Part shown: piece by piece, positions 57,176 through 64,000 of the stretch | Layout: every line of letters starts with the position of its first letter | Position numbering within the stretch: the first letter of the stretch is position 1 | NCBI RefSeq assembly: GCF_021234875.1 | Contig: NZ_JAJQVM010000009.1 | Span: 83,712 to 147,711 of the forward strand | Direction: 5' to 3' | Source of the DNA: Marinibactrum halimedae | GTDB lineage: Bacteria; Pseudomonadota; Gammaproteobacteria; Pseudomonadales; Cellvibrionaceae | Length of the DNA: 64,000 nt | Made by a program: the position numbers and the translations under genes | The notes under the pieces: model-generated | What the model was told of the DNA's origin: nothing | Databases searched by the model: none | The model's input: only the letters and a program-made list of their open reading frames with translations

Positions 57176-57622
57176 TTAGCATTCACTAGAGAGAATCTCC
57201 TGAAGTTCTCTTTTTTTATCTGAAATTTCTTTCGAAGTCATATAGCGTAACTCTCCGTCATCACCTTTTACCCGAATACGTGCAAAAGAGTTTAATGTCT
57301 CTAGATTTTCTCGGGCTTTAGTACACCGTTCACGATCAACGGGAGGTGGGGCAGCCTGATTGGAGGTGCTTGTATTTTCCTCATCGTTTTGTTCGTCTCT
57401 TGGGGGTTGAACCGGAGAATTCCCCACTGGAGTAATACTGCGTATTTTTTCTGCTTCTACATTGGCCGGTGGGCGCTCGGAAAAATGAACCACTCCTTTG
57501 TCATCTATCCAGCGGTACATGGTGGTTGCAGCACTGGCGCTGGTATGACTGATTAAAATAAGTCCAGCCGCAAGGTAGCAGCGAGGTAATCGGCTTAGGT
57601 GAAACGCAGAGAAGATGTTCAT
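57176..57622 (-). CDS. DUF4124-domain periplasmic protein
   Basis: 148 aa. Signal peptide (AAGLILISHTSASA), then the DUF4124 domain TMYRWIDDKGVVHFSERPP, a Pro/Asn/Glu-rich spacer and a charged C-terminal helix with two Cys (ERCTKARENLE, SSEC) that may pair. The family is common in gammaproteobacteria and its function is unknown. Single gene. Confidence 0.85.
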   Translation of the reverse strand: MNIFSAFHLSRLPRCYLAAGLILISHTSASAATTMYRWIDDKGVVHFSERPPANVEAEKIRSITPVGNSPVQPPRDEQNDEENTSTSNQAAPPPVDRERCTKARENLETLNSFARIRVKGDDGELRYMTSKEISDKKRELQEILSSEC

Positions 57623-58030
57623 TGAGTGGACTCCAAAATTCTTCGTACTTCTAATGCTCAGTACTACTTTAGCCTTGAATAAAATATGGCAGCAGGTAGT
57701 TTGTTATTAGTGCATAGCTGTGTTGTTCGGGATTCTTATTACATTGATTATGTTTGGAACCATGTGGCTTGTAGGCGGTATTGTTATTGATCAACCTAGT
57801 TGCCTGAAAGCGATATTAAAGTTAATACGCGCTAACGCTTATAACTATAGCTTCTCGTGTGGATGAATAGAACGTTTTAGATTTAGTTCTCTTTAGCTAT
57901 GAGATGTGTGCACGAACCTTGACATCTGATGTTAGATTGAGAAAATGCCCGGTTCTTTGAATTGATGGTACGTTTTGTTAGGCCTTCCACCTTTGGCCGA
58001 CGATTCAAATAAGTAGCAAAGAGAACGCTT

Positions 58031-58129
58031 ATGTGTGCCGTCTATGTCGGAACTTCGCTAAAAGCATCGCTGCGCCTATCTCTCTGGTTAAAAGCCAAAG
58101 GGCTTGGTGAGCATTCCGAACACAATTGA
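58031..58129 (+). promoter_or_regulatory. Possible leader peptide frame before ilvI
   Basis: A 32-codon frame (MCAVYVGTSLKASLRLSLWLK...) contains six Leu codons of five kinds within 17 residues, 120 bases before ilvI. Leader peptides of branched-chain operons are Leu/Val/Ile rich. No clear terminator-antiterminator pair follows, so this is weak. The rest of 57623-58248 shows nothing definite. Confidence 0.2.
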
Positions 58130-58220
58130 TTGCCGCGTCAAAACTGACTAGCCTAGGGTTTGCTGAGTGAGCTCAAGGGCTGTTTTGGCGTTGTAAGAAC
58201 GTTAAGCCTTTTAATGTACG

Positions 58221-58237
58221 TTAACCCTCAGGGTTAA
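58221..58237 (+). promoter_or_regulatory. Perfect 8-bp-arm hairpin overlapping the ilvI ribosome-binding site
   Basis: TTAACCCT (58221-58228), C, AGGGTTAA (58230-58237). The right arm enters the AAGGGG ribosome-binding site (58236-58241) of ilvI. It may be an operator for a dimeric regulator or modulate translation. Confidence 0.45.
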
Positions 58238-58248
58238 GGGGAATCAAA

Positions 58249-59985
58249 GTGGAAATGCTTTCAGGCGGAGATATGCTCATCCGCGCCTTACGTGATGAAG
58301 GTGTTGAATGTGTATTCGGTTACCCAGGTGGTGCTGCACTACATATTTATGACGCCATTTTTCGACAAAAAGACGTTAAACATATATTAGTGCGTCACGA
58401 ACAAGCTGCTGCCCATGCTGCAGATGGTTATTCAAGAGCAACCGGTAAAGTCGGTACGTTGTTGGTTACCTCAGGCCCTGGTGCCACCAATACGATTACG
58501 GGTATTGCCACCGCACATATGGATTCTATCCCTATGGTGGTTTTATCGGCTCAAGTGGTGTCTGATAAAATTGGTGAAGATGCTTTCCAAGAGACTGACA
58601 TGGTTGGTATCTCTCGCCCTATCGTGAAACATAGCTTTCTTGTATCTGATCCGAGTGAGATTCCATCGATTATTAAGAAAGCTTACTACATTGCGTCTAC
58701 AGGTCGTCCAGGCCCTGTTGTTGTCGATATCCCGAAAGATCATACAGATCCTTCACGCGTCTTCGAGTATCAATATCCTGAATCCGTAAAAATGCGGTCT
58801 TATGTTCCTGCGGGACGTGGGCATGCTGGGCAAATTAAGAAGGCGGTTCAGTTATTGTTGGGTGCTAAACGCCCGGTTATTTATTCGGGTGGTGGGGTAA
58901 TACAGGGAGACTCTTCTGAACTGCTCACTGAGCTGGCCAAGAAATTGAACTTCCCTGTGACTAATACGCTGATGGGGTTGGGAGCTTATCCTGGCACGGA
59001 TAGACAGTTTTTGGGCATGTTAGGAATGCATGGTACTTTCGAGGCAAATACCGCGATGCATCATGCCGATGTGATTTTAGCGATCGGTGCACGCTTCGAT
59101 GACCGTGTGACCAACACGCCCAGTAAGTTTTGTCCTCACGCCAAAATTATTCATGTTGATATCGACCCGGCTTCCATTTCCAAAACGGTATCGGCGGATG
59201 TGCCGATTGTGGGAGCAGTGGAAAGTGTTTTGAAAGATATGCTGTCGCTGGTTAACAGCGCTGAGCAGGGCACCGATCAGGAGGCGATTGGGGATTGGTG
59301 GGCTCAGATTGATGAGTGGCGCCAACGTCATGGTCTTTACCATGCTAACCGTTTTGATACTTCGGGTGAGCGGATTAAACCGCAGGAAGTTGTTCAAGTA
59401 TTACATGAAGTAACAAAAGGTGATGCGTACATTTGTTCTGATGTAGGGCAACACCAAATGTTTGCTGCACAATATTATTTGTTCGACAAACCCCGTCGTT
59501 GGATTAATTCTGGTGGTTTAGGAACCATGGGTTTTGGGCTGCCAGCGGCAATGGGTGTACAGATAGCAGATCGAGACGCTTGTGTGGTGTGTATCACGGG
59601 TGAGGGAAGTATCCAGATGTGTATTCAGGAGCTTTCTACACTGACTCAATATAACCTTCCGGTAAAAATTATATGCCTCAATAATCAGGCGTTGGGAATG
59701 GTGAGACAGTGGCAAGATATGCAGTATGACAGCCGCTATTCAGAAAGTTTGTATGAGGATTCCCTCCCGGATTTTGAAAAACTTATGGAAGCCTATGGTC
59801 ATGTGGGCATTACGGTGACTCAGCGAGACGATCTGCGTAGCAAAATGGAAGAGTGCTTTGCTATGAAAGATCGAGTGGTCTTCATGAATGTTATGGTAGA
59901 CCGTTCCGAGCACGTGTATCCCATGTTGGTTGCCCCTAATGGATCCATGCGAGATATGTTGTTGAGTAAAACGGAGCGAACGTAA
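58249..59985 (+). CDS. ilvI: Acetolactate synthase, large subunit
   Basis: 578 aa, ThDP- and FAD-dependent first step of Val/Leu/Ile synthesis. GTG 58249 follows AAGGGG by 7 bases. Motifs: [35 protein letters not shown] with the ThDP-activating Glu, TSGPGATN, and the ThDP-binding [29 protein letters not shown]. Length and sequence suit the IlvI type. The stop overlaps the ilvH start (TAATG). Confidence 0.97.
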   Translation: MEMLSGGDMLIRALRDEGVECVFGYPGGAALHIYDAIFRQKDVKHILVRHEQAAAHAADGYSRATGKVGTLLVTSGPGATNTITGIATAHMDSIPMVVLSAQVVSDKIGEDAFQETDMVGISRPIVKHSFLVSDPSEIPSIIKKAYYIASTGRPGPVVVDIPKDHTDPSRVFEYQYPESVKMRSYVPAGRGHAGQIKKAVQLLLGAKRPVIYSGGGVIQGDSSELLTELAKKLNFPVTNTLMGLGAYPGTDRQFLGMLGMHGTFEANTAMHHADVILAIGARFDDRVTNTPSKFCPHAKIIHVDIDPASISKTVSADVPIVGAVESVLKDMLSLVNSAEQGTDQEAIGDWWAQIDEWRQRHGLYHANRFDTSGERIKPQEVVQVLHEVTKGDAYICSDVGQHQMFAAQYYLFDKPRRWINSGGLGTMGFGLPAAMGVQIADRDACVVCITGEGSIQMCIQELSTLTQYNLPVKIICLNNQALGMVRQWQDMQYDSRYSESLYEDSLPDFEKLMEAYGHVGITVTQRDDLRSKMEECFAMKDRVVFMNVMVDRSEHVYPMLVAPNGSMRDMLLSKTERT

Positions 59986-60476
59986 TGAGAAGAATCGTAT
60001 CGATTTTGATGGAAAACGCTCCTGGTGCTTTGTCTCGTGTTGTGGGGTTGTTTTCCCAGCGCGGTTATAATATTGACACTTTAACTGTTGCACCAACAGA
60101 AGATCCAACTCTTTCAAGGCTGACACTGACTACAGTGGGTGATGATCATAAGTTGGAGCAGATCACCAAAAACCTCAATAAGTTGATTGATGTGGTGAAA
60201 TTGGTGGATTTAAGTGACGGAGCTCATATTGAACGTGAATTGATGCTGATTAAAGTCAAGGCATCAGGTGCGCAGAGAGCGGAAATTAAACGCTGTACGG
60301 ATATTTTTCGTGGCCAGATAGTGGATGTGACATCGACGATCTACACCATTCAGATTGTTGGGACGGCAGATAAATTGGATGCTTTTGTTCAGTCTATTGG
60401 TGAGGCGTCTATCTTGGAAGTGGTTCGTTCGGGCGTATCGGGTATTGCCCGTGGTGAAAAAGTGTTAAGCATTTAG
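59985..60476 (+). CDS. ilvH: Acetolactate synthase, small regulatory subunit
   Basis: 163 aa. N-terminal ACT domain [35 protein letters not shown], which binds valine for feedback inhibition, and the C-terminal IlvH domain (RAEIKRCTDIFRGQIVDV). One-base overlap with ilvI ensures coupled translation. Confidence 0.97.
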   Translation: MRRIVSILMENAPGALSRVVGLFSQRGYNIDTLTVAPTEDPTLSRLTLTTVGDDHKLEQITKNLNKLIDVVKLVDLSDGAHIERELMLIKVKASGAQRAEIKRCTDIFRGQIVDVTSTIYTIQIVGTADKLDAFVQSIGEASILEVVRSGVSGIARGEKVLSI

Positions 60477-60509
60477 TTCACAGTTGACGTTTTACTTTCT
60501 AAAACAAAA

Positions 60510-60537
60510 AGGCCGGGAGTATTTCTCGGCTTTTTTT
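60510..60537 (+). terminator. Intrinsic terminator after ilvH
   Basis: GCCGGGAG/CTCGGC stem with a bulge, then seven T. On the other strand it may also serve ilvY. Confidence 0.8.
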
Positions 60538-60570
60538 ATGGCTGCGCGTTTAATGTTCTTAGAGGGTAGC

Positions 60571-61464
60571 TCATTCGTCCTCTGTTGAAAGGTGAGTGAT
60601 GTTTTGCTTCCAAAATGCACCGATAATTGGGCTTTTAATCCGTTTTTTTTGTGTGCACAGGCAAACATTGTAATGACCAAGGCTTTCCGGTGTATCCAAT
60701 ACCTCCACACTGTTTTTTAGAGGGCTGTTATTCAAGACGATGTCTGGTACCACACCTACACCAAACCCTAAGCTCACCATGCTGACAATGGCTTCATGTC
60801 CTGCGACTTGAGCATAAATATTGGGTTTAATGCGCTTTCTTTTTAACCACCTGTTTAGTCGATCTCTGGCAAGGCCCACTTCAGATACGATCATGGGAGT
60901 AGATTGCCAAAAATCGTCATCAAAGTGTCTGATAGATCGGAACTGGTGTTTTTCTCCGATGAAGACTAATGGCGAATGTGCCACTTCTTTAAAGGCGATT
61001 TGTTCGGGGGATGTTTCAGGTTTGGCAACGATGGCAATATCATCGATACCATCAAGTACTCGCTCAATTCCTATTGCTGGGTCACCAGTATGAATCTTCA
61101 ATTCAATACCGGGGTAGTCCTGACGAAATTCACTCAGAATTTCATATAAAAAACTGTAGCTGGCGGTAACCGAGCAAAAGAGGCTTAAGGAACCTCGAAG
61201 AATCTTGGTTTCATGTTGCAGGGAAGTTCGAAATCGCTCCCAGTGGTGCAGAGTCTCTTTTGCATAGTCACGAAAGAGAACGCCTTCTCTTGTTAGTCTG
61301 ACCTCACGATTGTCACGCTCAACTAATCTTACACCCGCTTGTTCTTCAATGGATTTGATACTGCGGCTGAGAGCGGATGGGCTTACATAGCTGAGTGCGG
61401 CCGCTTTACCAAAATGTAATGTGTCACAGAGGTGAATGAATTGTTGTAGGAGCTTGGTATCCAT
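60571..61464 (-). CDS. ilvY: LysR-type regulator IlvY
   Basis: 297 aa from MDTKLLQQFIHLCDTLHFGKAAALSYVSPSALSRSIKSIEE, the LysR helix-turn-helix, with the effector domain containing LFCSVTASYSFLYEIL, KPETSPEQIAF and GHEAIVSMVSLGFGVGVVPD, which match IlvY. It is divergent from ilvC, its expected target, which it activates when acetohydroxybutyrate or acetolactate builds up. ATG 61470 is a possible alternative start. Confidence 0.94.
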   Translation of the reverse strand: MDTKLLQQFIHLCDTLHFGKAAALSYVSPSALSRSIKSIEEQAGVRLVERDNREVRLTREGVLFRDYAKETLHHWERFRTSLQHETKILRGSLSLFCSVTASYSFLYEILSEFRQDYPGIELKIHTGDPAIGIERVLDGIDDIAIVAKPETSPEQIAFKEVAHSPLVFIGEKHQFRSIRHFDDDFWQSTPMIVSEVGLARDRLNRWLKRKRIKPNIYAQVAGHEAIVSMVSLGFGVGVVPDIVLNNSPLKNSVEVLDTPESLGHYNVCLCTQKKRIKSPIIGAFWKQNITHLSTEDE

Positions 61465-61499
61465 AGGCATAATTCATGTTGCATAAATCGGCATATTTT

Positions 61500-61525
61500 A
61501 TTGCAAATATTTCATTTTAAGCAAT
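61500..61525. promoter_or_regulatory. Candidate IlvY operator between ilvY and ilvC
   Basis: ATTGC (61500-61504) and GCAAT (61521-61525) form an interrupted inverted repeat, with a further GTTGCATA near 61478. IlvY of enterobacteria binds TTGCAA-type inverted repeats in the same position. Confidence 0.5.
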
Positions 61526-61630
61526 GAGCTGTTTTGGGTAGAGTATGCGCCATGATCTATTATGACTTGAGCGAAAGATTGCTGGCTTTAAGTACGAGCT
61601 GGTCGCTCTAAATTTTTCATTCAAATATAA

Positions 61631-62689
<1,059 letters not shown>

Positions 62690-62715
62690 AATATAAATAC
62701 TTTTGGAGAAACTAC

Positions 62716-62740
62716 AACGCGGCTTATGCCGCGTTTTTTT
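62716..62740 (+). terminator. Intrinsic terminator after ilvC
   Basis: AACGCGGC (62716-62723), TTAT, GCCGCGTT (62728-62735), then T-run. Confidence 0.92.
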
Positions 62741-62805
62741 GTTTTTAATCGCTGGCCGAAACACTATGATTGCACAGCAAGAGTATCAATTAAGGTCTAG
62801 TTACT

Positions 62806-63648
62806 GTGGAAAACAACTCTGAACAATCTAAAGATGGTGTCCAAGAGGCATCTCAAAAACAAAGTACAGTAGATACCGTCGAGAAGCTGCTTCCTGTCGA
62901 TGAGCACTTTGAGGAAGTGGGTGAAGGGGATAAAAAAACCCGTCATCGAGGTGTCTATCTTTTACCTAATCTATTTACAACCGGAGCATTATTCAGCGGC
63001 TTTTACGCCATTATTGCAGGAATGAATGCAGATTTTGAGGCGGCGGCGATTGCGATGTTTGTCGCAATGATGCTTGACGGGCTTGATGGTCGGGTGGCAC
63101 GCCTGACTAACACCTCTAGTGAGTTTGGTGTTCAATACGACTCTTTATCTGACATGGTGTCCTTTGGGGTTGCGCCGGCATTAGTGATGTTTAATTGGGC
63201 TTTAGCGCCTTTGGGTAAACTGGGTTGGGCTGCCTCATTTGCATTTATGGCTTGTGCGGCTCTAAGGCTTGCTCGTTTTAATACGCAAGTTGGTGAGGTG
63301 GATAAGCGGTACTTTGTTGGATTGGCGAGTCCTTCTGCTGCTGCTTTGCTTGCATCATTGGTTTGGACGGGTCATTCCTGGGAGGTTTCTGAGTCAATGG
63401 CGACCATCGGTGCGATAGTGACATTAGTTGTTGGCTTATTGATGGTTTCGAATGTTCGTTATTTCAGTTTCAAAAATATTGATTTTAAAGGGCGTGTCCC
63501 TTTTGTTTTCATGTTGCTTATGGTGCTGGTCTTTGCCGTCATTGCGGTTGACCCACCAAGAACGCTTCTACTTCTAGCGACTGTGTACTCTTGCTCGGGT
63601 CCATGCCAAGCCTTGTTGCGTCGTGTAAAAGATCATAGAAAAGCTTGA
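62806..63648 (+). CDS. pssA: CDP-diacylglycerol-serine O-phosphatidyltransferase
   Basis: 280 aa, GTG start. After a ~45-residue hydrophilic tail comes RGVYLLPNLFTTGALFSGFYAI and the CDP-alcohol phosphotransferase motif DGLDGRVARLTNTSSEFGVQYDSLSDM (shown across its conserved Asp and Gly positions), then about six membrane helices. It makes phosphatidylserine, precursor of phosphatidylethanolamine, in the inner membrane. The ilvC-pssA order is common in Pseudomonas-like bacteria. The ribosome-binding site AAGGT is rather far (11 bases). Confidence 0.95.
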   Translation: MENNSEQSKDGVQEASQKQSTVDTVEKLLPVDEHFEEVGEGDKKTRHRGVYLLPNLFTTGALFSGFYAIIAGMNADFEAAAIAMFVAMMLDGLDGRVARLTNTSSEFGVQYDSLSDMVSFGVAPALVMFNWALAPLGKLGWAASFAFMACAALRLARFNTQVGEVDKRYFVGLASPSAAALLASLVWTGHSWEVSESMATIGAIVTLVVGLLMVSNVRYFSFKNIDFKGRVPFVFMLLMVLVFAVIAVDPPRTLLLLATVYSCSGPCQALLRRVKDHRKA

Positions 63649-63705
63649 TGGAATTACGTGGTGTACTTGAGTAAAGGAAGTTAAAAATAAAGTGGTGAAA
63701 AGTGC

Positions 63706-63734
63706 TTGCGCTTTGAGAAGTCGATGCGTATAGT
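63706..63734 (+). promoter_or_regulatory. Upstream stable-RNA promoter (P1)
   Basis: TTGCGC (63706-63711), 17-base spacer, TATAGT (63729-63734), GC-rich discriminator TCGCGCCC. Confidence 0.7.
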
Positions 63735-63854
63735 TCGCGCCCACTGAGAGGCGAGGAGTTAACGCCGGTTAAGTCAGAAAGGCTGCTTCAATAAATAATT
63801 TGGAGAGTCGAAAAAATGAAAATGTTTTTTAAGTTTCTGAATAAAAATAACCGC

Positions 63855-63882
63855 TTGCGAAAACAAATCTGATGCGTATAAT
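63855..63882 (+). promoter_or_regulatory. Downstream stable-RNA promoter (P2)
   Basis: TTGCGA (63855-63860), 16-base spacer, TATAAT (63877-63882), then GCGCACC. The -10 context GATGCGTATA is the same as in P1, so the two are probably duplicates. Confidence 0.8.
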
Positions 63883-63889
63883 GCGCACC

Positions 63890-64000
63890 TCGCTTCAGGG
63901 CGAAGCCGATAACAAGCTTGTCGGTGGTACATTAAAAAAGAATTCAAGCAATGCGTGTGGGTGCTTGCGAAGGTAGATCGGCAATAAAAGATTTATCAAC
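63890..64000 (+). promoter_or_regulatory. Probable rRNA operon leader, 16S gene just beyond the window
   Basis: The sequence TCAAGCAATGCGTGTGGGTG followed by CTTGCGAAGGTAGATCGG closely resembles the leader upstream of 16S rRNA in Pseudomonas-like bacteria, and ACATTAAAAAAGAA could be the boxA region. Leader function is inferred from this resemblance and from the two strong promoters. Confidence 0.65.

Overview
The window looks like a chromosomal segment of a marine or saprophytic gammaproteobacterium close to the Cellvibrionales (Saccharophagus/Teredinibacter/Cellvibrio type). The signs are gammaproteobacterial gene orders (yfhM-pbpC; rpsF-rpsR-membrane protein-rplI-dnaB; panC-panD-acs; ilvI-ilvH / ilvY-ilvC-pssA), many secreted lipoproteins and hydrolases, and secreted multimodular proteins joined by Pro-Thr, Gly-Asn and Asp-Gly linkers, a style typical of polysaccharide degraders. 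The taxon is an inference; no rRNA gene lies inside the window, although the last 300 bases look like the promoter and leader of an rRNA operon.

Layout. 1-5.5 kb: end of an alpha-2-macroglobulin gene and pbpC. 5.5-10.2 kb: small hypothetical, NYN-domain protein, AlkB-like dioxygenase and a GH3 beta-glucosidase lipoprotein. 10.4-13.5 kb: an unrecognised two-gene unit, a perfect 16-bp-arm hairpin, and a convergent conserved hypothetical. 13.7-20 kb: DPP-IV-type peptidase with the SstT Ser/Thr transporter, then a met-zincin metalloprotease. 20-29.5 kb: ECF sigma factor, SUFU-domain protein, metallophosphoesterase lipoprotein, a 1.6-kb T-rich gene-free stretch, a PI-PLC-like lipoprotein, a candidate structured small RNA and another lipoprotein. 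29.5-40.3 kb: housekeeping block (ylqF, MscS-type channel, ribosomal protein operon with a structured leader, dnaB, panC, panD, acs). 40.4-44.3 kb: Smr protein, YceI, cytochrome b561-YceI fusion and a chlorophyllase-like hydrolase. 44.7-56.6 kb: two large secreted proteins that couple carbohydrate-binding modules, and in one case a GH26-like hydrolase, to a di-heme oxidoreductase domain; between them lie a glutathione peroxidase and a small accessory island (four-gene operon, divergent XRE regulator, decayed serine-recombinase fragment). 57-64 kb: DUF4124 protein, branched-chain amino-acid genes, pssA and the rRNA operon leader.

The most interesting signal is the pair of carbohydrate-targeted di-heme proteins (44717-47500 and 52303-56604). 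Their C-terminal halves are paralogous, each has two CXXCH haem motifs, and both share a ~80-residue two-cysteine module of unknown function. A 13-base near-palindrome of LacI-operator type occurs upstream of both, and a half-match lies upstream of the GH3 gene. With the nearby YceI and cytochrome b561-YceI proteins (a quinone-linked redox family), this suggests a polysaccharide-tethered extracellular electron-transfer or peroxidase system. That function is an inference; the sequence shows the domains, haem motifs and shared DNA element directly. Secondary points are a promoter-hairpins-terminator small RNA locus near 28.1-28.4 kb, a nested-stem leader before rpsF, and recurrent 6-18-bp tandem duplications in intergenic DNA.
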